Shown in pieces: positions 37,825-47,324 of a stretch of 64,000 bases of DNA. The stretch spans positions 62,001 to 126,000 of the forward strand of contig NZ_CANLTR010000002.1 of the NCBI RefSeq assembly GCF_947494055.1, read 5' to 3'. Within the stretch, counting starts at the first letter, position 1; the number at the start of each line of letters is the position of its first letter. This stretch comes from an uncultured Jannaschia sp. Its GTDB lineage: Bacteria; Pseudomonadota; Alphaproteobacteria; Rhodobacterales; Rhodobacteraceae. A program made the translations under genes and the position numbers. The notes under the pieces were generated by a model. The model saw only the letters and a list, made by a program, of their open reading frames with translations. It was not told where the DNA came from and made no database searches.

Positions 37825-38862
37825 TCAGCCGTTGGTGTAGGGCGCGCCGGCCTGGTTGATGACCTGGTTGTAGTCGCGGAAGATCGAGACGATGCGCTGC
37901 TCGACCTCGCCTTCCTGCGCAATCTCGTCCCAGAAGGTCCGGGCGGCCTCCTCGACTTGCATCCATTCCTCGGCCGGCACGGAGCGCAGTTCCAGCTTGT
38001 CGCCCTGCGCGCGCAGCCGCGCCTCGCCGCCCCAGTACCACTGGTTGCGGTAGGTGTGGCCCGCCTCGATCCCGGCCATGACGACCGATTTCAGATGCTC
38101 CGGCAACTCCTCCCAGCGTTCCTGGTTCACGAAAAACGACCCGATCCAGGCGCCGGAGATGTTGTTCGTCAGGAAGTAGTCGGTCACGTCGGCCCAGCCG
38201 ACGGTGTAGTCCTCGGTGATGCCCGACCAGGCCATGCCGTCGAGCTCCCCCGTCTGCACCGCGACCTCGGCGTCCTCGTAGGGAATGTTCACCGGCACGA
38301 CGCCGAACTGCGACAGGAAGCGCCCCGCCGTCGGGAAGGTGTAGAGCTTGAGCCCATCGAGGTCCGAGACGCTGGTGATCTCGCGCGTGGTGTTGAAGTT
38401 GCAGGGATCCTGCCCCGCCGCCGAGAGCCAGGCGACACCGACCTTGGCGTATTCCTCGCGCCAGATATCGGCAAGCCCGTACTGGTTGAACAGCACCGGC
38501 ACGTCGAGGATGTGCTTCGTGGCGAACGGGAAGTAGCCGCCGAACTGTCGCGTCGGCGTGGGCGAGGCCATCGAGTCGTCGTCGGAATGCACCCCGTCGA
38601 GCGTGCCGCGCTGGAGCGCCTGGAAGAGCTCGCCCGTCGGCACGATCTGATCGGCGTAGAACAGCTCCACCTGCAGCTCGCCGTTGGCGTTCGCATTGAT
38701 GTAGTCGATGACGGGCTTCGTCACCTGTTCGCCGAGCGCGGCGCCGGCATAGGTCTGGAACCGCCACTGGATCGTCTCCTGCGCGCGCACGAGCGCAGGG
38801 GTGGCGAGGGTCGCGGGCGCGGCGAGTGCGGCGCCGCGGAGGAACTTGCGTCTTGAGGTCAT
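37825..38862 (-). CDS. TRAP transporter substrate-binding protein (DctP family)
   Basis: 345-residue periplasmic receptor. It has a twin-arginine-type leader (TSRRKFLRGAALAAPATLA) with likely cleavage near LVRAQE, so it may be exported folded. The mature domain begins IQWRFQTYAGAALGE and shows DctP/YiaO-type blocks, with the MAWSGITEDYTVGWADVTDY region typical of the DctP7 group. It delivers substrate to DctQM using the sodium gradient. A hairpin follows the stop. Substrates of this subgroup are usually organic acids, but the operon context points to an amine-containing molecule. Confidence 0.9.
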   Translation of the reverse strand: MTSRRKFLRGAALAAPATLATPALVRAQETIQWRFQTYAGAALGEQVTKPVIDYINANANGELQVELFYADQIVPTGELFQALQRGTLDGVHSDDDSMASPTPTRQFGGYFPFATKHILDVPVLFNQYGLADIWREEYAKVGVAWLSAAGQDPCNFNTTREITSVSDLDGLKLYTFPTAGRFLSQFGVVPVNIPYEDAEVAVQTGELDGMAWSGITEDYTVGWADVTDYFLTNNISGAWIGSFFVNQERWEELPEHLKSVVMAGIEAGHTYRNQWYWGGEARLRAQGDKLELRSVPAEEWMQVEEAARTFWDEIAQEGEVEQRIVSIFRDYNQVINQAGAPYTNG

Positions 38863-38931
38863 GGTCGTCTCTCCTGTCGGTTGGTTGGAACGGGCCGGTT
38901 CGTCCGACCGCTGGTTATTGGAACGTGTGCC

Positions 38932-40260
38932 TCATCCACCGTAGACTTGGTCCGGCAGCCAGAGCGCGATCTGCGGAAAGATCATCACCAGGGCCAGCGC
39001 CAGGATCATCACGAAGACGAAGGGCACGATGGAGCGGTAGATGTCGCGGATGCCGATCTCGGGCGGGGCCATCGCGCGCATCAGGAACAGGTTGTAGCCG
39101 AAAGGCGGCGTCATGTAGGCGATCTGGCAGGTGATCGTGTAGAGCACGCCGTACCAGACCAGGTCGAAGCCCAGCTCCCCTACCAGCGGCACGTAAAGCG
39201 GCGCGACGATCACCAGCATCGCCGTGTCGTCGAGGAACGTGCCCATGGCGAGGAAGCTGAGCTGCATCAGGATCAGGATGACCCAGGGGGACAGGCCCCA
39301 CTTGTCGGTGAACAGGTCCTCGATCGCCTTCACCGCGCCCAAGCCGTCGAACACCGCCCCGAAGGCCAGCGCGGCGAGGATGATCCACATGAACATGCAG
39401 GTGATGCCGAGCGTCTGGCGCAGGCAGGTCTCGAAGACGGGCCAGGTCATCCGCCGTTTCGCCAGCGCCGCCACGAGGGCCGCGAGCGCGCCGATGGCCG
39501 AGCTTTCCACCAGCGAGGTCCAGCCGTTGACGAAGGGCACCATCATCACCGCGAAGATCCCCACCGGCAGCAGCCCGGCACGCAGGAGGCGCAGCTTCTC
39601 CGACATCGGGATCGCCGCCCGTTCACCTTCGTCGAGGACCGGGCCGAGCGACGGGTTCAGCCGGCAGCGGACCCAGATGTAGACGACGAACAGCCCTGCC
39701 ATCATCAGCCCCGGCACCGCTCCGGCGAGCCAGAGCTGCCCCACCGGTTGCCGCGCGATCATCGCGTAGAGGACGAGCACGACCGAGGGCGGCACGAGGA
39801 TGCCGAGGGAGGAGCCGGCCTGGATCACCCCCGTCACCATCAACTTGTCGTAGTTCCGCTTCAGCAGCTCCGGCAACGCGATGGTCGCCCCGATCGCCAT
39901 GCCCGCGACCGACAGCCCGTTCATCGCCGAGACCAGCACCATCAGCCCGATCGTCCCGATGGCGAGCCCGCCGGAAATGCCGCCCATCCAGACGTGGAAC
40001 ATCCGGTAGAGATCGTCGGCGATCTTCGATTCCGAGAGCACGTAGCCCATGAACACGAACATCGGCAGCGTCAGAAGCGGATACCACCGCATGACCTTGA
40101 TCGCCGCCGCGAAGCCGATGTCATAGCCGCCCCGGTCACCCCACAGCAGGACCGCCGCCACCACCGCGACGAAGCCGATCGCCCCGAACACCCGCTGCCC
40201 GGTGAAGAGGAGCAGCATCATGCTCGCGAACATCAGCCCGGCGATCAGCTCATAGGGCAT
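38932..40260 (-). CDS. TRAP transporter large permease (DctM)
   Basis: 442-residue inner-membrane protein with about 12 helices, the normal DctM length. The N-terminal FTGQRVFGAIGF, the central GLSVAGMAIGATIALPELLK and the QAGSSLGILVPPSVVLVLYA motif are typical, as is TPPFGYNLFLM near the end. It forms the sodium-coupled transport channel with DctQ. It overlaps dctQ by 11 bases. A 69-base gap separates it from dctP. Confidence 0.93.
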   Translation of the reverse strand: MPYELIAGLMFASMMLLLFTGQRVFGAIGFVAVVAAVLLWGDRGGYDIGFAAAIKVMRWYPLLTLPMFVFMGYVLSESKIADDLYRMFHVWMGGISGGLAIGTIGLMVLVSAMNGLSVAGMAIGATIALPELLKRNYDKLMVTGVIQAGSSLGILVPPSVVLVLYAMIARQPVGQLWLAGAVPGLMMAGLFVVYIWVRCRLNPSLGPVLDEGERAAIPMSEKLRLLRAGLLPVGIFAVMMVPFVNGWTSLVESSAIGALAALVAALAKRRMTWPVFETCLRQTLGITCMFMWIILAALAFGAVFDGLGAVKAIEDLFTDKWGLSPWVILILMQLSFLAMGTFLDDTAMLVIVAPLYVPLVGELGFDLVWYGVLYTITCQIAYMTPPFGYNLFLMRAMAPPEIGIRDIYRSIVPFVFVMILALALVMIFPQIALWLPDQVYGG

Positions 40261-40795
40261 CGGCCGGCCCCTCGGTCGCGGTGCGGTCGGGCGTGCCCGT
40301 CGTCAGAAACAGCACGTCCTTTGCGAGCTCGCTCAAGGCTTGCAGCAGCATCAGCCCGATGCCCGTGCACATCACCACCTTGATCGGCCACATATAGGGC
40401 CGCCAGGCCGACGGGCTCCGCTCGCCGCCGTACTGGAAGGCGTAGATCGTGGACTCGACTCCGCCCCACATCAGGATGCCGAGATAAACGAGCAGGAACA
40501 CCACCGTGACGCAATCGGTCACAGCCTTCCGCCGGGGCGAGAGCTCGCCGTAGAACAGGTCCATCCGCACGTTCGCCCCGATCAGAAGCGCGTAGGGCCC
40601 GCCCAGCATGAAGTACCCCATCATCACGAACTGCGCCGTCTCCAGCGTCCAGAGCGAGGGCGTGCCCATCGCCTTCGACGCCGTGGACCAGAGGAGTACG
40701 CCCATCAGCGCGAAAATCCCCCACATCATCACCCGCCCGAGCCCGAGATTGACGCGGTCCACCACCGCGACATAGGCCCGGAGGGCCCGGATCAT
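40250..40795 (-). CDS. TRAP transporter small permease (DctQ)
   Basis: 181-residue membrane protein with four helices (about residues 20-40, 55-75, 92-115 and 138-158). The loop after helix 2, LLIGANVRMDLFYGELSPRR, is the DctQ signature. Its ATG overlaps the stop of the amidohydrolase gene by four bases and its end overlaps dctM. It is the small subunit of the TRAP importer. Confidence 0.91.
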   Translation of the reverse strand: MIRALRAYVAVVDRVNLGLGRVMMWGIFALMGVLLWSTASKAMGTPSLWTLETAQFVMMGYFMLGGPYALLIGANVRMDLFYGELSPRRKAVTDCVTVVFLLVYLGILMWGGVESTIYAFQYGGERSPSAWRPYMWPIKVVMCTGIGLMLLQALSELAKDVLFLTTGTPDRTATEGPADAL

Positions 40796-41538
40796 GCCGC
40801 TGCCTCGCCGAGCGCGGCGAGGGCCCGGCGCAGAACGGTCGCGAGGTGCGAGCCCATCTGCGCCGCCGTCTCCGGCCGGTCGATCAGGTCGTTGCGGATC
40901 TCGATCATCAGCGTGGGCAGGCCCCGCGCCTCGCCGTGCCGCGCCAGCGTGTAGGTCACGCCGTCGCCCGGCCCGTAGGGCGCGTTCAGCGAGGCGCGGT
41001 GGCGCGTCCCGGCCTCGGCCAGCGCGGCGCGGGCGAAGCGGTCGTCGGAATGCGACAGGAAGCCCAGCTGCACCTCCCGCCGCCGCCCGTGGAACACGGG
41101 CGTGAAGGAATGCACGGTCACCAGGGCCGGCCGGTCGGTGCGCCCGTCGAGGAGCGCGTCGAGCGCGGCGTGGAACGGGTCGTGGATACGGACGCAGCGG
41201 TCACGCCGGGCCCCGGCGTCGAGCCCTTCGTTGCCCGGCACCGCATGGCGCTCGCTCAGGGCGGGGATCGCGTCGGGCGCGGTCTCGGGGCGATTGCAGT
41301 CGTAGACGAGCCGCGAGATCGTCCCGGCGACGAGCGGCGCGTCGAGAGCCGCCGACATCGCCAGGACGACATCCCGCGCGCCGATGTCCCAGGCCGCATG
41401 CGAATGCCGCGAAGCCTCCGAGAGGCCGAGATCGCGGAGTTCGGACGGGATACGGGCCGAGGCGTGCTCGCAGACCAGCACGACCGGGCCAGCACCATCC
41501 GGTCGGATCACCTCGAAGGCGGTCCATTCGTCCCTCAT
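40792..41538 (-). CDS. N-formylglutamate amidohydrolase-family enzyme
   Basis: 248-residue protein of the N-formylglutamate deformylase family (PF05013-type). Family blocks are VLVCEHASARIPSELRDLGL, HAAWDIGARDVVLAMS, SRLVYDCNRPET, TVHSFTPVF and the late LMIEIRNDLI. Characterised members remove the formyl group in histidine breakdown, but no hut genes are here. I chose ATG 41538 (MRDEWTAF) because the upstream in-frame ATGs at 41577 and 41574 lie inside an inverted repeat that looks like an operator. It leads the operon with the TRAP, GS-like and dehydrogenase genes, so it may hydrolyse an amide formed in that pathway. Confidence 0.85.
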   Translation of the reverse strand: MRDEWTAFEVIRPDGAGPVVLVCEHASARIPSELRDLGLSEASRHSHAAWDIGARDVVLAMSAALDAPLVAGTISRLVYDCNRPETAPDAIPALSERHAVPGNEGLDAGARRDRCVRIHDPFHAALDALLDGRTDRPALVTVHSFTPVFHGRRREVQLGFLSHSDDRFARAALAEAGTRHRASLNAPYGPGDGVTYTLARHGEARGLPTLMIEIRNDLIDRPETAAQMGSHLATVLRRALAALGEAAA

Positions 41539-41564
41539 CGTGCGTTGCCCGCTTCGTCCCTGTT

Positions 41565-41582
41565 CTGTAGTCATCATTACAG
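41565..41582. promoter_or_regulatory. Probable RpiR-family operator
   Basis: CTGTAGTCATCATTACAG carries the inverted arms CTGTA/TACAG with further partial symmetry. It lies in the gap between the divergent amidohydrolase and RpiR genes, 27 bases before the chosen start of the former. TGTA-TACA-type palindromes are a plausible RpiR or GntR target. Confidence 0.5.
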
Positions 41583-41637
41583 GGCCGTCGGGCGTGTCAA
41601 GATCCCACCGGACGCCCTGCCGCGAGGGAGGAGAGCC

Positions 41638-42540
41638 GTGACCGACCGCCCCACCGAGCCGCCTGCCGGAACGCAGACCGACCGGCCGCTCGTGCGCGAC
41701 CTCCTCGAAGAGCGTCGTGGCGACCTGACCGCGGCGGAGCGCAAGCTCTCCGAGGTGCTGACGGAGGATTCGCTTCTCTCAGGCCTGCAATCCATAACCC
41801 GCGTCGCGGAAATCGCCGCGGTCTCTACACCGACGGTGATCCGGCTCGCGCGCAAGCTCGGCTTCGACGGCTTCCCTGCCCTGCAGGACGCGATCCGGGC
41901 CGACCTTGCCGCACGGATGCAGCAGCCGCTCGCAAAGCTCGAGGCTGCGCCCGAGGCCGGGCACGGGGCCCATGTGGTCACCCGGTTCGCGCAGGGCGCG
42001 GCGCGCAACATCGACCGGACACTCCGGCGGCTCGACCTCGCGGCCTTCGACGCCATCGCCCAAGACCTCGCGGCGCCGGGACGTGCGGTCCACCTCGCCG
42101 GCGGACGGATCACCCGCTCGCTGGCGCAGTATCTGGCCGACCACCTGCGCCTGATCCGCGCCGATGTGCGGCTGCTCGAGCCCGCGCCCGCGCTCTGGCC
42201 GCAAGCCGTGCTCGACATGGGGGGTGCCAGCACGCTCGTCCTCTTCGACATCCGCCGCTACGACCGCGAGATCGAGACGCTGGCCCGCCATGCCGCAGGA
42301 CGAGGGACGCGGATCATGCTGCTGACCGACATCTGGGGATCGCCCGTGGAACGGCACGCCGCGCAGACGCTGCGGGCCTCGGTCGAGGCGCAGTCGAGTT
42401 GGGATTCGACCGTGGCGCTCCTCCTCCTCGCGGAGGCGCTGGTCGCCGAGGTGCAGCGCCTCGCCCCGGGGCCGAGCGCCGCCCGGCTCGACGCGCTCGA
42501 GGGACTCGCGGGCGCGACGCCGATGTTCCGGCCGCGGTGA
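41638..42540 (+). CDS. RpiR/MurR-family transcriptional regulator
   Basis: 300-residue regulator with an N-terminal HTH_6 domain (about residues 20-95; core ITRVAEIAAVSTPTVIRLAR, then KLGFDGFPALQDAI). A C-terminal SIS sugar-isomerase-like domain spans about 125-265 (VHLAGGRITRSLAQYLADHL). GTG 41638 follows GAGGGAGGAG. It is divergent from the amidohydrolase/TRAP/GS/dehydrogenase operon and very likely controls it through the palindrome in the gap. SIS domains usually bind phosphosugars, but RpiR proteins regulating amine and amino-acid genes also exist. Confidence 0.88.
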   Translation: MTDRPTEPPAGTQTDRPLVRDLLEERRGDLTAAERKLSEVLTEDSLLSGLQSITRVAEIAAVSTPTVIRLARKLGFDGFPALQDAIRADLAARMQQPLAKLEAAPEAGHGAHVVTRFAQGAARNIDRTLRRLDLAAFDAIAQDLAAPGRAVHLAGGRITRSLAQYLADHLRLIRADVRLLEPAPALWPQAVLDMGGASTLVLFDIRRYDREIETLARHAAGRGTRIMLLTDIWGSPVERHAAQTLRASVEAQSSWDSTVALLLLAEALVAEVQRLAPGPSAARLDALEGLAGATPMFRPR

Positions 42541-42662
42541 CGTTCGGGAAAAGGGCGGCTTTACCATCCCGCTCGATCGGCGGAGCGCTGCCCCACGGCA
42601 CGTTGCGGCGCGATAGCGGACACGGATAGAGATGCGCCGGAACAAGCAGGGTGTTTCGGAAA

Positions 42663-43787
42663 ATGGCGGTAGACGATGACTGGCACCAGACCGGCGACGT
42701 GCCTCATGCGCAGGGGCGCGGCGATCCGTTCGCGGCGGCCGTGCGGTCGACCCGGATGCCGATGCTCGTCTCCGATCCACGCCAGCACGACAATCCGATC
42801 GTCTTCGCCAACGACGCTTTTCTGAAGCTGACCGGCTATGCACGCGAGGAGGTCCTCGGCCGCAATTGCCGCTTCCTCTAGGGACCCCGCACCGACCCGG
42901 AAAGGCTGAACGAACTGCGTGAGGCCATCGCGCGGGAGGAGGCGATCCAGATCGACCTGCTGAACTACCGCAAGGACGGCACGGCGTTCTGGAACGCCCT
43001 CTTCGTCGGGCCGGTCCACGGCGACGACGGCGCGGTGCAGTTCTTCTTCGCCTCCCAGATCGACGTGACCGACCGGGTCGAGGCGCAGGAGAAGGTCGCC
43101 CATCAGAAGGCGCTGTTCGAGGCCGAGGTCGAGGCGCGGACGCGGCAGCTGAAGGACGCGCTCGCCACCAACGAGCGGGCACTGGAGGAGAAGACGATCC
43201 TACTCCACGAGGTCGATCACCGGGTAAAGAACAACCTTACGATGATCGGCTCCCTCCTTCGGTTGCAGGCGAACGCGATCGACGACCCGCGGCTCGTCCG
43301 CACGCTCGGCACGATGCTCGAGCGCATCGACGCGCTCGCCACCGTCCACCGGACGCTGCACCAGAGCCCGGACATCCGCCGGTTCGACGTCGGCGGTTTC
43401 CTCCAAGGTCTGGTCGCCGACGTGCTCGCGATCGCGGGACGGACCGACATCGAGGTCGTGGACCGCATCGAGGCGGTGGATATCGAGGCAACGAAGGCCA
43501 CCGCGCTCGGCCTCGCGCTGAACGAGCTTCTGACCAACGCGGTCAAGCACGCCTTCACGGGTGGCCGATCCGGTCGCCTGACGGTCGCCGCTCGGCGCGA
43601 GGGGGATGCGGTCGTGGTCGAGCTCGGCGATGACGGTCCGGGCTTCGATCCCGGGACCGACAGCCGGTCGTTGGGGCTCGTTCTGGTCGGACGTCTGTCG
43701 CGTCAACTCGACGGTACGACGGAATGGACTAGTTCCGAACATGGGACCACGAGCAGAACCCGGTTTCGTTCAGAGCCGGCTGAATAA
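42663..43787 (+). pseudogene. LOV-domain sensor histidine kinase with an in-frame amber stop
   Basis: The reading frame encodes a LOV photosensor (about residues 25-140) and a HisKA_2-type kinase core (phosphoacceptor His186 in HEVDHRVKNN), with an HATPase domain (N-box NELLTNAVKHAF, G-box GDDGPGFDPG). The photoactive Cys69 sits in GRNCRFL. The next codon, normally CAG in the invariant NCRFLQGP, is TAG (42879-42881), and the frame then continues GPRTDPERLNEL without any other lesion. A single C-to-T change explains it. Without suppression only a 72-residue fragment is made. Start is ATG 42663 or GTG 42651. A response regulator gene follows 13 bases later. Recent nonsense mutation, sequencing error and readthrough are all possible. 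Confidence 0.85.
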
Positions 43788-43800
43788 GGGCGGTATTCCG

Positions 43801-44292
43801 ATGATGCAGGATCATGCGGGCCTGCGGATCGTCGTGGTCGAGGACGAAGCCCTCATCGTGATGGACCTTGAATTGATGATCGAGACGGAAGGGCACCGAA
43901 TGGTGGCGGATGCCCCGAGTGTGCGCGCGCTGCGCGCGCTCGATACCGATCTCGAGGTGGACGTGGCATTCGTCGATCTGCACCTCGCCGAAGGGTCCTC
44001 CGGACTCGACGCGGCCGACTACATCCGCGCGACCTGGCCCGAAGCGCTGATCGTCTTCGTGACCGCCAATCCGCGGATGCTGCTGCCGGAGATCGAACGA
44101 GGCGATGCCGTCGTTCCCAAACCCTTCTCGACCGGCGTGGTCGAGGCGGTGCTCGCGTTCCTGCACGGCGGGATCAAGGCGCCGCCGCCGCTCGTGAACG
44201 CGCCGAACGGCTTTTACATGCGGCCGGAGCTCAAGGCGCGGCTGGGCTATCGCAGGCCCGCCGCGCCCCAGTACGTCAGACGTACCGATTGA
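43801..44292 (+). CDS. Single-domain response regulator, partner of the LOV kinase
   Basis: 163-residue receiver protein with no DNA-binding output. Acidic pocket residues ([10 protein letters not shown]), phospho-acceptor Asp59 (AFVDLHL), Thr in VFVTANP and Lys107 (VVPKPFS) are all present. The tail beyond residue 125 is short and Pro-rich. It starts 13 bases after the kinase gene stop with GGGCGG upstream, so it is the natural phosphotransfer partner of that LOV kinase. Its 3' end overlaps the convergent xylA by 17 bases. Output could be protein binding, as for other kinase-linked single receivers. Confidence 0.9.
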   Translation: MMQDHAGLRIVVVEDEALIVMDLELMIETEGHRMVADAPSVRALRALDTDLEVDVAFVDLHLAEGSSGLDAADYIRATWPEALIVFVTANPRMLLPEIERGDAVVPKPFSTGVVEAVLAFLHGGIKAPPPLVNAPNGFYMRPELKARLGYRRPAAPQYVRRTD

Positions 44293-45580
44293 CGATGTTC
44301 TCCAGGATCTCCTGCCGGCCCGAACGCGGCTGCGGATCGATCCCGGATGCCTCGGCCCGGTCCGCGATGTCGGCGAGGCTCGCATCAGGCGCGAGCATGC
44401 CGCGGGCCGTTTCGGTTTCCCAGCCGGCGTAGCGGTCCCGGCGCGGTCCTTCGAGGGCGTCGTCCGCGATCATCCGCGCGGCCGCCTCGAGTCCTTGGGC
44501 GCAGACATCCATCGCGCCGGCATGGGCCGCGATCAGGTCCTCGGGGGCCAGCGATTGCCGGCGCAGCTTGGAATCGAAGTTCGTCCCGCCCCGGCCGAAC
44601 CCGCCGCCGCGCAGGATCTCGTAATAGGCCAGCGCCACCTCGGGGACGTTGTTGGGGAACTGATCGGTGTCCCATCCGGACTGGTAGTCGTTGCGGTTCA
44701 TGTCGATGGACCCGAACACGCCGAGCGTCTGCGCCAGCGCGATCTCGTGCTCGAAGCTGTGACCGGCGAGGATGGCATGGCCCTGCTCGATGTTGAGCCT
44801 GACCTCGTTCTCGAGGCCGAACCGCTTGAGGAAGCCGTAAACCGTCGCAACGTCGTAGTCGTACTGGTGCTTGGTCGGCTCCTGCGGCTTCGGCTCGATC
44901 AGGATCTGTCCCTCGAAGCCGATCTTGTGCTTGTGCTCGACCACCATCGAGAGGAACCGGCCCATCTGCTCGAGTTCCCGGTTGAGGTCGGTGTTCAGAA
45001 GCGTCTCGTAGCCCTCGCGGCCGCCCCAGAGCACGTAGTTCTCGCCGCCCAGGCGATGCGTCACCTCCAGGCAGGCCCGCACGGAGGAGGCCGACCAGGC
45101 GAAGACGTCCGGGTCGGGGTTGGTCGCGCCCCCCGACATGAAGCGGCGGTGGGTGAAGAGGTTGGCCGTGCCCCAGAGGAGCCGCGTGCCGGTCTCCGCC
45201 ATCTTGACCTCGAAGACGTCGGCGATCTCGTTCAGGCGGCGGTGGTTCTCCTGCAGGCTGTCGCCCTCGGGCCGCACGTCATGGTCGTGGAAGGCGAAGA
45301 ACGGCGCGCGCAGGATGCGGAACATCTCGAACGCGGCATCCGCCTTGGCCTTGGCCTGCTCCATCGTGTCGTGCGGGAACCAGGGGCGCTGGAACGTGCC
45401 GCCGCCGAACGGGTCCGAGCCGTCCCAGACGAGGCTGTGCCAATAGGCAACCGCGAAGCGCAGCTGGTCTTCCAGCCGCTTGCCCGCGACCTGCCGCTCC
45501 GGGTCGTAGTGCCGGAACGACAGGCCCTCCGCGTCGGGGTCGTATTTGAGAGGTTCGATCTCGGAGAAGTAGCTGCTCAT
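44276..45580 (-). CDS. xylA: Xylose isomerase
   Basis: 434-residue enzyme interconverting D-xylose and D-xylulose, of the long (class II) type. Active-site blocks are [28 protein letters not shown], the metal-binding [16 protein letters not shown] and [22 protein letters not shown] 45580 overlaps the ThuA-like gene stop. It is the last gene of the xylo-oligosaccharide operon; no xylulokinase gene is in the window. The 3' end overlaps the convergent response regulator by 17 bases. Confidence 0.96.
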   Translation of the reverse strand: MSSYFSEIEPLKYDPDAEGLSFRHYDPERQVAGKRLEDQLRFAVAYWHSLVWDGSDPFGGGTFQRPWFPHDTMEQAKAKADAAFEMFRILRAPFFAFHDHDVRPEGDSLQENHRRLNEIADVFEVKMAETGTRLLWGTANLFTHRRFMSGGATNPDPDVFAWSASSVRACLEVTHRLGGENYVLWGGREGYETLLNTDLNRELEQMGRFLSMVVEHKHKIGFEGQILIEPKPQEPTKHQYDYDVATVYGFLKRFGLENEVRLNIEQGHAILAGHSFEHEIALAQTLGVFGSIDMNRNDYQSGWDTDQFPNNVPEVALAYYEILRGGGFGRGGTNFDSKLRRQSLAPEDLIAAHAGAMDVCAQGLEAAARMIADDALEGPRRDRYAGWETETARGMLAPDASLADIADRAEASGIDPQPRSGRQEILENIVNRYV

Positions 45581-46251
45581 TGCGGTCCTCGTTCGGCTTC
45601 GGAAGATTTGGCGGCCCAGAGTAGGCCACGGCGCAGGATCTCGCGCGCCGCCGGATGCGCGAGCTCGTCCGCCTTGTGGCCCAGGGCGGAATAGAAGACC
45701 CGGCCCTGGCCATATTGGCGGGTCCAGACGACGGGCATCACGGTGCCGGAAGTCTCGGGGGCGTGCTCGCCAGAGAAGGTCGTGGTGGCGAACGTCTCGA
45801 GGCCCGGATCGACATGCAGGAAATACTGTTCGGAGCGGTAGTCGAAGCTCTCGATCCCGTCGGTGATCGGGTGGTCGGGGCGGGTGACGTCGACGCGGTA
45901 GTCGATGATGTCGCCGGGATGGGCGACCCATTGGCCGCCGACCATGAACTGGTAGGCCGGCGAGTCCCGGAACGCGTCTCCCATCCCGCCGTGGAAACCG
46001 CCGAGGCCCACGCCGCCGCGGATGGCTGCGCAGAGCCGGTCGATGTCGTCCTTGTCGGAGGCGACCTGCGTGACCATCGGCACGATCAGGGAAAAGCGCT
46101 CCAGATCCTCGGTGCCCAGGGCGCCGGCCCCTTCGATGGAGGTGACCTCCATGCCTTCGTCCCGAAGCAGGTCGGCCACGACCCGGGCGCAGGCCTCGGG
46201 CTCGTGCCCCTCCCAGCCGCCCCAGAAGATCAGTGCGCGTGCATCGCTCAT
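45577..46251 (-). CDS. ThuA-like protein (trehalose-utilisation/glutamine-amidotransferase-like fold)
   Basis: 224-residue protein with the ThuA fold. Blocks visible are [12 protein letters not shown] at the start, [21 protein letters not shown] in the middle, and [18 protein letters not shown]. ThuA proteins occur in sugar-utilisation operons, and ThuA of Sinorhizobium participates in trehalose/disaccharide breakdown, but the chemistry is not settled. ATG 46251 overlaps the upstream oxidoreductase stop. It is flanked by a Gfo/Idh oxidoreductase and xylA, so it probably acts on an oxidised sugar intermediate. Confidence 0.85.
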   Translation of the reverse strand: MSDARALIFWGGWEGHEPEACARVVADLLRDEGMEVTSIEGAGALGTEDLERFSLIVPMVTQVASDKDDIDRLCAAIRGGVGLGGFHGGMGDAFRDSPAYQFMVGGQWVAHPGDIIDYRVDVTRPDHPITDGIESFDYRSEQYFLHVDPGLETFATTTFSGEHAPETSGTVMPVVWTRQYGQGRVFYSALGHKADELAHPAAREILRRGLLWAAKSSEAERGPQ

Positions 46252-47324
46252 GTCAGCTCCGTTTCCAGCGGCTGCGGTCGGTCGCATTCGCTCTCGATGG
46301 TGATGGTTCTCTTCGTGTCGGCCGCGCGGTGCAGGGCGTCGATGACCTCCAGGACGTGCAACGCCAGCGCACCGCTTGCCCGGTGAGGCCGATCCTCCCG
46401 GATCGCCGCGGCCATGTCGGCGAGGCCGAGCCCGCGCCAGTTGCCCTCGCCGTAGGCGCGATCCGCGGCGGCGACGGGGTCGCCCTCCGTCAGCTCGACC
46501 TCGCCGTCGAAGCGGTTCGGATCGGGCAGGCGCATGGAGCCGTCGGTGCCGTAGATCTCCAGCGGGCTATGCCAGTGACCGATGACGTCGAAGCTCATCG
46601 CGATCTGCACGAGGGCGCCGCTTTCGAAAGCGAGAACACCGAGGACATGCGTGTCGACCTCGACCGGGACGGTTTCCCCGGCCCGTTCACCGGTCGCGAT
46701 GCGGCGTTCGTCGCGCGGCCGAGACGAGAGCGCCGCGACCTCGCGCACGGGACCGAGCAGGTTGATGAGCGCGGTCAGGTAGTACGGCCCCATATCCATC
46801 AAAGCGCCGCCGCCGGGATCGCTGTAGTAGAAGTCCGGGTTCGGATGCCAACGCTCGTGGCCCGCCACCATCATCGTCGCCGTGCCGCCGATGGGCGTTC
46901 CGATCCGCCCGCCGTCGAGCAGGGCACGGGCGGTCTGGTGGCCACCGCCGAGGAACGTGTCGGGCGCGCAGCCGATCCGCAGGCCGCGTTCCGCAGCGAG
47001 GTCCGCCAGCCCCCGCGCCTCCGCGATCGTCGCCGACAGGGGCTTCTCGAGATAGAGATGCTTGCCGGCCTCGAGCACCTGCCGTCCGACCGGCGCGTGC
47101 GCGGCCGGGATCGTCAGGTTGAGCACGATGTCGATGTCGTCCCGCGCCAGCAGTGCCTCGACCGGGAGCGCGGGCACGCCCTGCCCCGCCGCGGCCGCCT
47201 CCGCCGCCTCGGGTTTCGCGTCGGCGACGGCGCGAAGCGCGAGACCCGGCAGGCGGGCGATGTTCTCGAGATAGATGCCGCTGATGACGCCGCAGCCGAT
47301 GAGGCCGATGCCGATATCGCTCAT
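46248..47324 (-). CDS. Gfo/Idh/MocA-family oxidoreductase
   Basis: 358-residue NAD(P)-dependent sugar oxidoreductase. The N-terminal Rossmann motif is [15 protein letters not shown], the catalytic Lys lies in the family motif LEKPLS near residue 94, and [17 protein letters not shown] is typical of the second domain. These enzymes oxidise or reduce sugars and cyclitols. It overlaps the ATPase gene upstream and the ThuA gene downstream by four bases each. With ThuA it resembles the ThuAB pair of disaccharide operons, suggesting a 3-keto-sugar step. Confidence 0.88.
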   Translation of the reverse strand: MSDIGIGLIGCGVISGIYLENIARLPGLALRAVADAKPEAAEAAAAGQGVPALPVEALLARDDIDIVLNLTIPAAHAPVGRQVLEAGKHLYLEKPLSATIAEARGLADLAAERGLRIGCAPDTFLGGGHQTARALLDGGRIGTPIGGTATMMVAGHERWHPNPDFYYSDPGGGALMDMGPYYLTALINLLGPVREVAALSSRPRDERRIATGERAGETVPVEVDTHVLGVLAFESGALVQIAMSFDVIGHWHSPLEIYGTDGSMRLPDPNRFDGEVELTEGDPVAAADRAYGEGNWRGLGLADMAAAIREDRPHRASGALALHVLEVIDALHRAADTKRTITIESECDRPQPLETELT

